This document shows, in pieces, positions 48,628 through 58,107 of a stretch of DNA of 64,000 nt. The translations under genes were made by a program, and so were the position numbers. The DNA is taken from positions 1 to 64,000 of the forward strand of contig NZ_JADOEL010000014.1 of NCBI RefSeq assembly GCF_015645465.1, in the 5' to 3' direction. A model generated the notes under the pieces. It made no database searches. It saw only the letters and a list, made by a program, of their open reading frames with translations, and was not told the DNA's origin. Source of the stretch: Herminiimonas contaminans. Lineage in GTDB: Bacteria > Pseudomonadota > Gammaproteobacteria > Burkholderiales > Burkholderiaceae_D. Every line of letters begins with the position of its first letter. Position 1 is the first letter of the stretch.

Positions 48628-49998
48628 ATGTCTAACGATCTTGATGGAGATGTAAACCAGAGTAGCCAGACCAACACTGAATCACAAACCTTGACCGACA
48701 ACGCTGCGGCAGTACATCGCATCGTCATCGTCGGCGGTGGTGCCGGTGGCCTTGAATTGGCCACCGCGCTCGGTGACAAGCTCGTCAAAAGCGGACGCAT
48801 CAGTGTCGTACTGGTCGACCGTTCATCCACCCACATCTGGAAGCCTCTGCTGCATGAAGTAGCAGCGGGCAGCATGGATGCAAACTCACACCAGCTCGAA
48901 TATGCGGCACAAGCCCGCTGGCACCGCTTCGTCTATCAACCGGGTGAACTGCAAGGGCTGGATCGGGCACGCCAGACCATTACGATAGGCAGCCTGAACG
49001 ACGACGATGGCGTCGAGTTATTGCCACGCCGTGAGATTCCTTACGACACGCTGGTCTTGTCGATCGGCAGTGTGACCAACTTCTTTAATGTGCCAGGCGC
49101 AGAAAAGAATGCGATCTCGATAGACACCATGCACCAGGCCGAGCACTTCCGGCGTCGCATGATAGGACTGTGCGTACGTGCCGACCAGGCTCAAAGCAAG
49201 CTCAACATCGCGATCATCGGTGGTGGTGCTACCGGTGTCGAATTGTCGGCCGAGCTGCGCAACACGGCAGAGATACTCGGTGCCTATGGCTTGCATCACC
49301 TCGATCCGCACCGCGATATCCGCATCAGCGTGATAGAAGCGGCACCGCGCATCTTGTCTGCATTGCCGGAACGTGTGTCGAGCAAGACCACCGAATTGCT
49401 CAACCACATGGAAATCGATGTCCTCATCGATGCCAAGGTTTCCGAAGTTCAGGAGCATGCAGTCATGCTCGCGAACGGCGACAGTGTGCCAGCCGACCTG
49501 ACAGTATGGGCAGCAGGCATACGCGCGCCGCAGATACTCAGCGAACTCGGCTTGCCGGTGAATCGCCTCGGTCAGGTGGTAGTGACACAAAGCCTGCAGA
49601 CCGAAATCGATCCGAATATTTTTGCTTTCGGTGATTGCGCTGCATGCCCCTGGCCGGAGAAAAATAGCACGGTGCCTCCACGTGCACAGGCGGCACATCA
49701 ACAGGCCAGCTTCCTGTTCCATGCCATCAAGAAACGCCTCGACAATGAAGAGTTGCCGCTGTTCCAGTATCGCGATCTTGGTTCATTGGTATCACTCGGT
49801 CGCTTCGATGCGGTCGGTAACCTGATGGGGCCTTTGCTCGGCCGTGCGATGTTTATTGAAGGTGTGCTCGCGCGCCTGCTGTACATCTCGCTGTATCGCA
49901 TGCATCTGGTTGCATTGCACGGTGTGATACGCACTTGCGCTGATACCATGGCACATTGGTTAAGGCGCAAAACTTCACCACGCGTAAAATTGCACTAA
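48628..49998 (+). CDS. ndh: Type II NADH:quinone oxidoreductase (NDH-2)
   Basis: 456-aa single-subunit respiratory NADH dehydrogenase. FAD-binding motif IVIVGGGAGGLELATAL and NADH-binding motif IAIIGGGATGVELSAEL are intact, and the PLLHEVAAGS segment is typical. It is non-proton-pumping and membrane-attached through a C-terminal amphipathic region. TTGGAGAG precedes ATG 48628. Single gene. Confidence 0.88.
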   Translation: MSNDLDGDVNQSSQTNTESQTLTDNAAAVHRIVIVGGGAGGLELATALGDKLVKSGRISVVLVDRSSTHIWKPLLHEVAAGSMDANSHQLEYAAQARWHRFVYQPGELQGLDRARQTITIGSLNDDDGVELLPRREIPYDTLVLSIGSVTNFFNVPGAEKNAISIDTMHQAEHFRRRMIGLCVRADQAQSKLNIAIIGGGATGVELSAELRNTAEILGAYGLHHLDPHRDIRISVIEAAPRILSALPERVSSKTTELLNHMEIDVLIDAKVSEVQEHAVMLANGDSVPADLTVWAAGIRAPQILSELGLPVNRLGQVVVTQSLQTEIDPNIFAFGDCAACPWPEKNSTVPPRAQAAHQQASFLFHAIKKRLDNEELPLFQYRDLGSLVSLGRFDAVGNLMGPLLGRAMFIEGVLARLLYISLYRMHLVALHGVIRTCADTMAHWLRRKTSPRVKLH

Positions 49999-50402
49999 AC
50001 ACACCTTAATCGCGTGCAGGTGTAGAAAAAAAGTAATTGCACTATAATGCGCCGCTGCCTGTGTATCGGGCATGCGGCGTATTTCGTAATATGCATCGCA
50101 GAAAAATGTATACGGCCTTTTGCTAAAACTGCTGCTACACTTTCGGCAGTCAAATTAATAAAACGGTATCTCCGTTAAGAACCTAACAGTCTTATTCGCT
50201 AATGTGTCCTTAGTATCACGACACAACAAACCGGATGACACCTGCAGTGAGTGCAGGCAGTAACATCCAAAACAATCTGTGAGTAAAGTTGCTCGACCCA
50301 ACACATGGTCGCCGCTGTACTGTCTGCGGAATAGACAAGGCGTCCTGCTACACAAGTCGTCTGATCTTGCGTGGACACTTACTTTAAATTGCCGGGAACA
50401 AC
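49999..50402. other. Long leader/intergenic region upstream of the Kef-type antiporter gene
   Basis: 404 bp without a supported ORF. A TATAAT at 50043-50048 lacks a good -35. Just past it lies a GC-rich hairpin (50050-50079), then smaller stems AACGG/CCGTT near 50162-50177 and CCTGCA/TGCAGG (50239-50255). If transcription starts near 50055, the leader would be ~345 nt, long enough for an RNA regulatory element, but I cannot match it to a known riboswitch. Confidence 0.45.
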
Positions 50403-51605
50403 ATGACATCACATAGTTTTTTTCCGTCCATGCCGCACGCTCTGAATGTGCTGACCGCCACCGGCCTGATCCTCATCGTCGGTATCCTCGGCTCGCATTT
50501 GCTGCGCCGTTTCTTTCCGCAAATACCTGCTATCAGCTGCTACGTGCTGACAGGTTTATTGATAGGTCCATCGGTACTGAATCTGATCGACGCCGCCATG
50601 CTGGAAGAAATCAGCATCATGGTCGACCTCGCACTGGGACTGGTATTGTTTGAACTCGGCCGCCGGGTCGACTATAAGTGGTTGCTGCGTGAACGCGGCT
50701 TGCTGATTACCGGCGTCTTGCTGAGTCTGGTTACCTTCTTCGCACTGTTCCTGCTGCTGACGCAATTCGGCGTCAGCAAACTGGTCGCCAGCATGGTCGC
50801 CGCACTCGGCATGGCGACCTCACCTGCCGTGATCCTGAACGTGGTACGTGAAGTCAAAGCTGAAGGACAATTGACCGAGCGCATGCTCAACATCGTCGTG
50901 ATCGGTAATGCACTGGCTTTCATTATCTTTTCTATGGGGCTGGCAGCGGTACACGTTGAATACGCGGCAGGTTGGCAAAGCTACATCCTGCACCCGCTCT
51001 ACCTGTTGCTGGGCTCCGCTGCACTTGGCTGGATCATCAGCCGCCTGCTGGTATGGATAGGTCAATGGCTGGGTCGTGATAGCCAGGCGCAGCTGATACT
51101 GGTGCTGGCGCTGATCGCCGCCACAGTCGGTATCTCCGTCATGTTCAATTTGTCGGCGCTAATCGCACTGCTGGTGTTTGGTATCGCCAGCCGCAGCTAC
51201 GATGCACGCCACGCGATTGTTGAGCCTGACCTGAGCCAGTTCAGCGGTTTGTTCTATGTCGCGCTGTTTGTCTTTGCCGGTGCCAAGCTGGAACTGTCCC
51301 ACCTGTTGACCTTGTGGCCGGCAGTGCTGGCCTTCATCGCACTGCGCCTCGCAATCGCGATGACCACCACCACCGCCATGGCACGTATCAACGGCGTAAC
51401 CCTGCGCAAAGGTGCGTTGCTGGGCATAGGCCTGATGCCGCTGTCCGGCTTCAACATCATCATGGTGCAGCATGCAGTCGGCTACTATCCGCAGTTCGGT
51501 TCGCAACTCGCGGCACTGGTCGTATCGATACTCGTCATCCTGGAAATCATAGGCCCGGTCTGCACCCGCTATGCACTCGTTGCATCCGGTGAAGCCAAGC
51601 AATAA
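50403..51605 (+). CDS. Kef/CPA2-type cation:proton antiporter
   Basis: 400-aa integral membrane protein with about 12 hydrophobic segments, monovalent cation/proton antiporter-2 family (LLIGPSVLNLIDAAMLEEIS, ALGMATSPAVILNVV). It ends after the membrane domain, so the TrkA-N/RCK regulatory domain of KefB/C is missing. The ion (K+ or Na+) is undecided. The ybdK-like gene starts 17 bp downstream. Confidence 0.9.
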   Translation: MTSHSFFPSMPHALNVLTATGLILIVGILGSHLLRRFFPQIPAISCYVLTGLLIGPSVLNLIDAAMLEEISIMVDLALGLVLFELGRRVDYKWLLRERGLLITGVLLSLVTFFALFLLLTQFGVSKLVASMVAALGMATSPAVILNVVREVKAEGQLTERMLNIVVIGNALAFIIFSMGLAAVHVEYAAGWQSYILHPLYLLLGSAALGWIISRLLVWIGQWLGRDSQAQLILVLALIAATVGISVMFNLSALIALLVFGIASRSYDARHAIVEPDLSQFSGLFYVALFVFAGAKLELSHLLTLWPAVLAFIALRLAIAMTTTTAMARINGVTLRKGALLGIGLMPLSGFNIIMVQHAVGYYPQFGSQLAALVVSILVILEIIGPVCTRYALVASGEAKQ

Positions 51606-51622
51606 GCAAACAAGGAAACCCT

Positions 51623-52735
51623 ATGCTGGAATTCAATAATTCGACTCCGTTGACGATGGGCGTGGAACTCGAACTGCAAATCGTCAACCGCCGCGACTAC
51701 AACCTCACACGCGGCTCCAGCGATTTGCTCGTCATTATCGACAAGACCGATCACGGCTATGACATCAAACCGGAAATCACCGAGAGCATGATCGAGATCG
51801 CCACTTCCGTGCATACCGATCACAAGGAAATGCTGGCCGAGTTGACCGCCATGCGTACCTTGCTGGTGAGCGCTGCCGACAAGCTCAACCTCGGCCTCGC
51901 CGGTGGTGGTGCGCATCCGTTCCAGCACTGGGAAGACCAGCGCATTTATCCGACTGATCGCTATCGCCTGGTGTCCGAGTTGTATGGCTACCTCGCGAAA
52001 CAGTTCACCGTGTACGGCCAGCACATACACATAGGTTGTGCCACCGGTGATGAAGCGATACGCCTGGCACATATGCTGGCGCGCTACATTCCACACTTCA
52101 TCACACTGTCGGCATCATCACCGTTTTACCAGGGTGTGGATACCACCTTCCAGTCCTCGCGCCTGACCAGCATCAATGCTTTCCCGCTGAGTGGCTACAT
52201 GCCTTTCGTCACCGACTGGGATGCGTTCAATGCCTACTTCGACAAGATGTCCAGCCTCGGCATCGTGGCCAGCATGAAAGACTTTTACTGGGACATCCGG
52301 CCCAAGCCGGAATACGGCACGGTAGAGATCCGTGTCTGCGATACCCCGCTGTCGATAGAAGTGGCGGTCGCACTGGCAGGTTACGCACAGACGCTGAGCA
52401 AGTTCTTCTTTGCGCAACAGGAACTGAAGCCGGCGCAAGACACTTACCTGACCTATTCCTACAATCGCTTCCAGGCCTGCCGCTTCGGCTTCAACGGTGC
52501 CATCATCAATCCGATCAACGGCACCCAGACTTCGATCAAGGAAGACATACTGCAAACCTTCGATATGCTGGCCGATATTGCCCAGGAGCTAGGTACCACC
52601 GAAGCGATAGAGTTGTTGCGCCAGCGCATACAGGCAGGTCAGTCCGACGCCGACTGGCTGCGCGCTTGCTACGAGAAATCGGGTTCGCTAAGCGATGTCG
52701 TGCGTCAACAAAGTGCGGTGTGGATGGCCCGCTAG
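51623..52735 (+). CDS. YbdK-family carboxylate-amine ligase
   Basis: 370-aa member of the glutamate-cysteine ligase type 2 family. The N-terminal motif MGVELELQIVNRR and active-site segment HIHIGCATGDEAIRLAHML match YbdK, which has weak glutamate-cysteine ligase activity in E. coli. AAGGAAA ribosome-binding site. It may be co-transcribed with the antiporter; Kef proteins respond to glutathione adducts in E. coli, which makes the pairing suggestive, though this antiporter lacks that domain. Confidence 0.88.
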   Translation: MLEFNNSTPLTMGVELELQIVNRRDYNLTRGSSDLLVIIDKTDHGYDIKPEITESMIEIATSVHTDHKEMLAELTAMRTLLVSAADKLNLGLAGGGAHPFQHWEDQRIYPTDRYRLVSELYGYLAKQFTVYGQHIHIGCATGDEAIRLAHMLARYIPHFITLSASSPFYQGVDTTFQSSRLTSINAFPLSGYMPFVTDWDAFNAYFDKMSSLGIVASMKDFYWDIRPKPEYGTVEIRVCDTPLSIEVAVALAGYAQTLSKFFFAQQELKPAQDTYLTYSYNRFQACRFGFNGAIINPINGTQTSIKEDILQTFDMLADIAQELGTTEAIELLRQRIQAGQSDADWLRACYEKSGSLSDVVRQQSAVWMAR

Positions 52736-52813
52736 GCATGTTTCCTTGCTGCACTGCACAGCAAATCTCCCCAATCTCCCTCTGCTGCTTGCACATGTAA
52801 GCGCTTTCCCACA

Positions 52814-52840
52814 GCAGAATCGGAAAACCACCGATTCTGC
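52814..52840. promoter_or_regulatory. Inverted repeat upstream of the sigma54 activator gene
   Basis: Perfect 10-bp arms GCAGAATCGG / CCGATTCTGC with a 7-bp spacer lie between ybdK and the activator gene. No U-run follows, so an operator is as likely as a weak terminator. Confidence 0.45.
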
Positions 52841-52905
52841 AATGTTATCAACTACTTCACAATTCACTCTGTAAAAGTCGTAGCTGCCTAACAGAGGAGA
52901 AGTGA

Positions 52906-54021
52906 ATGTCGAACGGATTGAATGGTAGCGCTGAAGTCACAGATATATCGATTTCCAGCCTTCATGACATGGCCGTATTGCAAGCCCAGAATAGCTCCCA
53001 CACCCATACGCTCAGCCAGCTGGCGCGTTGCGGCGACCTGTATGGCGCGTCCGCACCCATGCAGCAGTTATTCCAAATGATAGGCAAAGTGGCGCCGACC
53101 ACTGCCAACGTCCTGATCGCAGGCGAAAGCGGCACCGGCAAGGAATTGGTCGCACAGGCCATTCATCAACTGAGCCGCGAACAGGACCAACCTTTCGTCG
53201 CCTTGAACTGTAGTGCCGTCTCTCCACAATTGATCGAAGCCGAATTGTTTGGCCATGAACGCGGCAGCTTTACCGGTGCAATCCGCATGCAAAAGGGTTG
53301 TTTCGAACGTGCGAACGGCGGCACCCTGTTCCTCGATGAAGTGACGGAAATGTCGCTCGATATGCAAGTCAAACTGCTGCGCGTACTCGAGAGCAGCCGC
53401 TTCTGCCGTATCGGCGCAGAAGAAGAAACCGAAGTCAAAGTCCGCGTTATCGCGGCGACCAACCGCGATCCGCTGGAAGCCATGAAGAGCGGCATCCTGC
53501 GTAGCGATCTCTTTTATCGCCTGGCAGTGTTCCCGCTGGATCTGCCGCCGTTGCGTGAGCGCAGCGAAGATATCCGCCTGCTGGCCAGCCTGTTCCTGCA
53601 TCAGCTGAATGAGGAAGACGGTCGCGACCGCGTCTTTTCCAAAGCGTCGTGGCGTCTGTTGAATGAATACAGCTGGCCCGGCAATGTACGCGAATTGAAA
53701 AACGTCGTGCACCGCGCCTACATCATGGCAGACCACGAGCTGGAGTTGTTACCGCTGGTCAATCCGAACAAAACCATGGTCAGTGAGCAGATCGGCGATT
53801 GCGTCACCGTACAGCTGGGCAGCAAGCTGGCGGATGCCGAGCAACGCCTGATTTATGCCACTTTGGGTCACTGTGGCGGCAATAAGACTCTGACCGCCGA
53901 GGTGTTAGGTGTGAGCCTGAAAACCCTTTACAATCGTTTGAATGAATACCAGGCCAAGCTGTTCCTGGGCGATGTCATACCGCACGTGCGCCCCTATGGC
54001 GCACAAAGCCGGAATCAATAA
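52906..54021 (+). CDS. Sigma54-dependent activator without receiver domain
   Basis: 371-aa enhancer-binding protein. Only about 40 residues precede the AAA+ domain (GESGTGKE at 73-80, GSFTGA at 120-125, [12 protein letters not shown]); a Fis-type HTH ends the protein (NKTLTAEVLGVSLKTLYNRL). Without an N-terminal sensor it resembles PspF-like activators controlled by a partner protein or by expression level. GAGGAG precedes ATG 52906. It is followed by two response regulators, and a good sigma54 promoter lies in front of csbD (57718). Confidence 0.9.
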   Translation: MSNGLNGSAEVTDISISSLHDMAVLQAQNSSHTHTLSQLARCGDLYGASAPMQQLFQMIGKVAPTTANVLIAGESGTGKELVAQAIHQLSREQDQPFVALNCSAVSPQLIEAELFGHERGSFTGAIRMQKGCFERANGGTLFLDEVTEMSLDMQVKLLRVLESSRFCRIGAEEETEVKVRVIAATNRDPLEAMKSGILRSDLFYRLAVFPLDLPPLRERSEDIRLLASLFLHQLNEEDGRDRVFSKASWRLLNEYSWPGNVRELKNVVHRAYIMADHELELLPLVNPNKTMVSEQIGDCVTVQLGSKLADAEQRLIYATLGHCGGNKTLTAEVLGVSLKTLYNRLNEYQAKLFLGDVIPHVRPYGAQSRNQ

Positions 54022-54056
54022 TCGGCCAGGTAGTCAGTTAAACGCGCATAACCATA

Positions 54057-54689
54057 ATGATAAAAATTCTTGTAGTCGATGATCACGCAGTAGTACGAGC
54101 CGGTGTGCAATATTTCATTGCCCAGGTGCCGGACATGAAAATCGAAGGTGAAGCTGCTACTGCACAGGAAGCCATACGCCTGGTTCGCTCCCAGGATTGG
54201 GACATCGTGCTGCTCGACATCAATATGCCGGACAAAAGTGGTGTCGAAGTACTGAAACAGATCAAGCGTGAGAAACCGGACCTGCCGGTACTGATCCTGA
54301 GCATGCATCCGGAAAGCCGCTATGCGGTCCAGATCCTGCGCAGCGGTGCCAGCGGTTATGTACAGAAAGAAGCACTGGCTGAAGAGTTGGTGAACGCGAT
54401 CCAGACCATACTGCGCGGCCACAAATACATCAGCCATACCGTTGCCGAATTACTGACGACAGAACTCGATACCAGTACCGAAAAGCCATTGCACGAAACC
54501 CTGTCGAAACGCGAGTATGAAATTTTCTACAAGCTGTGTCAGGGGCATGGCGTGACCAAGATAGCGGAAGAACTGTGCCTGAGCGTGAAAACAGTCAGCA
54601 CCTATCGGGCACGCGTATTGCAGAAGATGAATATGGAAAATAACGCCGGCATCATTTATTACGCAATCAAGCAAAACCTGATTGATTGA
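54057..54689 (+). CDS. NarL/FixJ-family response regulator
   Basis: 210-aa two-component regulator: receiver domain with phospho-acceptor Asp54 (VLLDINMPD), Thr/Ser switch (ILSMH) and Lys (YVQKEA), then a LuxR-type HTH (TKIAEELCLSVKTVSTYRARV). The likely partner is the histidine kinase at 55200-57239. 36 bp after the sigma54 activator; no strong ribosome-binding site. Confidence 0.92.
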   Translation: MIKILVVDDHAVVRAGVQYFIAQVPDMKIEGEAATAQEAIRLVRSQDWDIVLLDINMPDKSGVEVLKQIKREKPDLPVLILSMHPESRYAVQILRSGASGYVQKEALAEELVNAIQTILRGHKYISHTVAELLTTELDTSTEKPLHETLSKREYEIFYKLCQGHGVTKIAEELCLSVKTVSTYRARVLQKMNMENNAGIIYYAIKQNLID

Positions 54690-54747
54690 TGCAGCCGGAA
54701 GTAGCAAGGCAAGTACAGCAATCGAAATTCTTAACCGTGGTTGAAAT

Positions 54748-55182
54748 ATGACTCAAGCGACGACTTTTGAAAACACAGTGAGCCAGCCCTTACGGGTCTT
54801 CCTCGTAGAAGATTCTCTGGACGTCCGTGAACTGATGATAGAGAACCTGGCGATGATCCCCGGCGTAGTGGTAGCTGGTGTGTCGGAGTCGGAAGGCGAT
54901 GCACTGAATCAGTTGAACGCACTGCCCTGCGATGTGCTGATCGTTGATATCCAGCTGAAAAAAGGCAATGGCATCAACCTGCTGCGCCAGATTTCCGAAA
55001 AAGCCAAAGCAGTGAATGCCTTGAAAATCATATGCAGCAACAATGCCACCGAAGTGTTCCGCCGCGTCGGTCGTCAATACGGCGTCAACCACTTCTTCGA
55101 CAAGACGTCCGAGTTTCCGCAATTGTTTGAATTGGTCAAGAGCCTGAGCTCTGCCAACCTGGAATACAACGCCCGCGGCTAA
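54748..55182 (+). CDS. Stand-alone receiver-domain protein
   Basis: 144-aa CheY-like protein with no output domain. Acidic pocket (LVEDSLDV), Asp67 (LIVDIQLKKG), a Ser (IICSNNA) and Lys (HFFDKTSEF) are all present, so it should be phosphorylatable. It converges with the histidine kinase gene 17 bp away and may act as a phosphate sink or protein-interaction switch. Confidence 0.88.
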   Translation: MTQATTFENTVSQPLRVFLVEDSLDVRELMIENLAMIPGVVVAGVSESEGDALNQLNALPCDVLIVDIQLKKGNGINLLRQISEKAKAVNALKIICSNNATEVFRRVGRQYGVNHFFDKTSEFPQLFELVKSLSSANLEYNARG

Positions 55183-55199
55183 ACACCTGCCCTCGCCAT

Positions 55200-57239
55200 T
55201 CAACTACGCGATTTTTCCGCCTCTATACCTTCTTCGTTTTCGTCATCCACTTCTATCTGCATGTTCTCAGCCGTCTTCGGTATGCTGATCGCGATAGTCG
55301 TCCCGCCCCCCGCACTACTGCTCACCCGCACTGAACCACCAAGATAACCGGCGCGCTCACGCATCCCGCGCAAGCCATGTGTAATCACGCCCGATTGTGC
55401 AGTCGGTATGCCGACGCCATTGTCGCGTATGGTCAGCATGATTTCATCGTCAGCATCATCCAGGATCACGTCGACCCGCGTTGCCTGTGCGTGCTTGGCG
55501 ATATTATTGAGTGACTCCTGCACCATGCGGAACAAAGCGATATCCACGCGCGGCGCATAAATCAATCTGTCGTCCGGCAGGCTCGCATTACAGGTTACAC
55601 CTGTGTACTTCTCGAACTCCGCAGCCTGTTCAGCGATCGCAATTTTGATACCAAACACATCCAGCTTGTCCGGCCGCAAACCATTCTGGATACGGCGTGT
55701 CGCATCTGTAATCGAACTCAGCAAGGCTTTGATTTTGAGTGAGCGCTCGGTAAATTTAGGCTCTGCCGGTATTTGCTGGAACAGCAAAGACAAATGCATA
55801 TTCAAGGCTGTGAGTGCGGAGCCCAGGTCGTCATGCAATTCGCGTGCGATCGAACGCTTCTCTTCTTCACGTGTAGTTTCCAGATGGCCGATCAATTCGC
55901 TGACTTCAGCAGTACGCGCCGCGACCAGTGCTTCCAGTTGCGTCTCGTGCGCTTTCAGTGAATCTTCCATGCGCTTGCGTTCGGTAATGTCGGTACTGAT
56001 GCCGACCAGTCCCATGACTTGTCCGTTCGCATTCAGCCAAGGCGCTTTGGTGGAATGCATCGTATGCACGCCGCTGGCAAAATGTATCGTCGTTTCAAAT
56101 ACCTTGGGCACGCCGGCATCCAGCACGCTCTGGTCTTCCAGCTTGACTTGCTCCGCGTCTTCCCGCAACGGATAGAGGTCTATGCTGCGGTAACCGATGA
56201 CTTCATCACGCTGCTTGCCGAGCAAACGCAGCTTGGCCGGATTCGCAAACACCATGCGACCACTGCTGTCCTTGACGAAAATCGCATCCGGCGTGTTATC
56301 GCTGACGGCACGCAACAGCGCATTACTCTCTGCCAGCGCCGCCTCACCTTGTTGCCGCCCTTCATACTCGCGGTTGAGCAATGCAGCGGTACGACAAAAC
56401 ATAATGAACAACAGCGAGCTGCTCAGCAGAATCAGCAAAGGCGAAGCCTTGTCGGCATCGTAGTAACGATTCTGTACACCCCACTTGATCGCGAAATCGA
56501 GGATCACCAGCAGGATCAGGCTGTTCGGCAACAAACGTCGCAACAAGGGGCCACCGGGCGAAGTACTGTTCCACAAGCTCATCAGCCTGTGCTCCGGCCG
56601 CGCCGACAAAATGCCGAGCGCCAGGATGAAGAAGATGATGGAGATAAACGGTGTGACGGTATGCGCGGCATTCAGCTCGTCAACCGACATCACATTGTAT
56701 AAATGGCCGATCAGCGGGATACCCATCACGCCGGCGAGGATGAAGGCTCCGTACTCGGACGGATAGTGATCGCGCGCAGTACGGTAATCCAGCAGTAATA
56801 AGCTTAGGCCAGCCAGCGTAAAGCCGAGCGCAGGCAGCGGTGCCATACGCTCCAGATAGGCTTTGTATTCAGATGTTGCCAGGGTCGGGAATACGCGCTC
56901 GATACCGACATGCACACCAAACATATACTGCAGCAGGGTCGACAAACCGAGCAAGGCGACACAAAGCGCAACGATGGATGCCAGTACGGCAAATACGGTG
57001 CTGGCACGCGGCGTGGATACCTTGAAGGAGCGTAGTACCAGCGCCAGACCGGCCAATACAAAAGCCAGCGCGGTATTTGCCAGGATAGGCACCAAATCAA
57101 ACAAGCGGTAATTCAGCACCCACAGGTCTTGCCGCACATTGACCATAGCCAGCACGCCCACACCCGCCATCAGCAATGCAGCCAATAGCGGCGCCCACAA
57201 CGGAGTGAACGTGGTACGTACCGGCGGGGTAGTCAGCAT
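55200..57239 (-). CDS. Membrane sensor histidine kinase with PAS domain
   Basis: 679-aa NarX-type kinase. About eight hydrophobic segments in residues 1-290 form a membrane sensor; a PAS domain follows (DNTPDAIFVKDSSGRMVFANP), then a HisKA_3 dimerisation domain with phospho-accepting His469 (RELHDDLGSAL) and an HATPase domain (DNGVGIPTAQSG, GLRGMRERAGYLGG). ATG 57239 is chosen over 57269. HisKA_3 kinases pair with NarL-type regulators, so the gene at 54057 is the obvious partner. Confidence 0.92.
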   Translation of the reverse strand: MLTTPPVRTTFTPLWAPLLAALLMAGVGVLAMVNVRQDLWVLNYRLFDLVPILANTALAFVLAGLALVLRSFKVSTPRASTVFAVLASIVALCVALLGLSTLLQYMFGVHVGIERVFPTLATSEYKAYLERMAPLPALGFTLAGLSLLLLDYRTARDHYPSEYGAFILAGVMGIPLIGHLYNVMSVDELNAAHTVTPFISIIFFILALGILSARPEHRLMSLWNSTSPGGPLLRRLLPNSLILLVILDFAIKWGVQNRYYDADKASPLLILLSSSLLFIMFCRTAALLNREYEGRQQGEAALAESNALLRAVSDNTPDAIFVKDSSGRMVFANPAKLRLLGKQRDEVIGYRSIDLYPLREDAEQVKLEDQSVLDAGVPKVFETTIHFASGVHTMHSTKAPWLNANGQVMGLVGISTDITERKRMEDSLKAHETQLEALVAARTAEVSELIGHLETTREEEKRSIARELHDDLGSALTALNMHLSLLFQQIPAEPKFTERSLKIKALLSSITDATRRIQNGLRPDKLDVFGIKIAIAEQAAEFEKYTGVTCNASLPDDRLIYAPRVDIALFRMVQESLNNIAKHAQATRVDVILDDADDEIMLTIRDNGVGIPTAQSGVITHGLRGMRERAGYLGGSVRVSSSAGGGTTIAISIPKTAENMQIEVDDENEEGIEAEKSRS

Positions 57240-57800
57240 AAATATTCCTGTGTGAGTAATGGGTAGCAACAGCTACTACGAACAACCATGCATGCGATGG
57301 CGACGGCTACGCTGCTGAACTGAACCGGACTGCGAAAATACACTATGCGCACTAACCGCAATACGGGCGGCACACGCAGCGATGGTGACTGCAGCTGTTC
57401 CTACCTGAATATAGATGTGATCGGAATCAGCATAGCAGCATGCATAGAGTCTGCAAACACCTGCAAACCGACGCAATTTTTGATGCCGGTTCTCGCTGCT
57501 TTCCGGCAAACAGCAGTTCAGATGCTGCCCCTGTGAAATGGTTCCAAAAAGCCAACAAATTGTAGCATCCGTTTTGCTGATCAGCGTCGCCTCCTGCCCT
57601 TGCCGAGAGGCAAACAAAGTCCGCTTTTCCCACATGTAGCGTGTTCAAGCTACCCGGTAATTTTTACAAAAATATCAAAAAATAAACATAAGTCATTGAT
57701 TTATATAGGCGCAAAAGCTGGCCTGCACCTTGCGTAGTAAAAGGCAGGCACTTTGCCTTACCGCGATTTACTCGTGAGAAATTTGAACAAGGAGAATGCT
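57240..57800. other. Intergenic regulatory region upstream of csbD
   Basis: 561 bp, AT-rich near 57655-57715, without a supported ORF. It contains the sigma54 promoter at 57718-57734 and an imperfectly spaced inverted repeat GTAGC-N8-GCTAC (57636-57653) about 65-80 bp further upstream. Confidence 0.6.
57718..57734 (+). promoter_or_regulatory. Sigma54 promoter of csbD
   Basis: CTGGCCTGCACCTTGCG has TGGC and TTGC with GG and GC 12 bp apart. It lies 67 bp before the csbD start codon, giving a ~55-nt leader. Two sigma54 activators are in this window, one 4 kb away. Confidence 0.65.
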
Positions 57801-58019
57801 ATGAATTGGGACGTTATTGAAGGTAACTGGAAACAACTCAAAGGCAATATCAAAGAGCAATGGGGCAAGCTCACCGATGATCATCTGGACACGATCGCCG
57901 GCAAGCGCGACCAGCTCGCGGGCAAGATACAGGAAGCCTACGGCATCAACAAGGATGAAGCCGAGAAGCAGATCAAGGCTTTCGAAGACCGCAACCGCAA
58001 CGACAAGCGCTACATGTAG
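57801..58019 (+). CDS. CsbD-family stress protein
   Basis: 72-aa hydrophilic, helical protein of the CsbD family: starts MNWDVIEGNWKQLKGNIKEQ, the family hallmark. CsbD proteins accumulate under general stress in many bacteria; the biochemical role is unknown. AAGGAG ribosome-binding site. A sigma54-type promoter lies in front, which is unusual for this family. The exported Cys-repeat protein follows. Confidence 0.9.
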   Translation: MNWDVIEGNWKQLKGNIKEQWGKLTDDHLDTIAGKRDQLAGKIQEAYGINKDEAEKQIKAFEDRNRNDKRYM

Positions 58020-58107
58020 TTAGCAGACAGTAGCGATGCAACGCTTTGCAGTGCGGGCCTATGGCTCGCCAGCAGCAAGACCTTCTAAACAACTATAAGG
58101 ATGCCAA

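Noticed and set aside
50155-50412. 85-codon minus-strand frame upstream of the antiporter
   Set aside because: Cys-rich, no ribosome-binding site, no family resemblance, overlaps the antiporter start.
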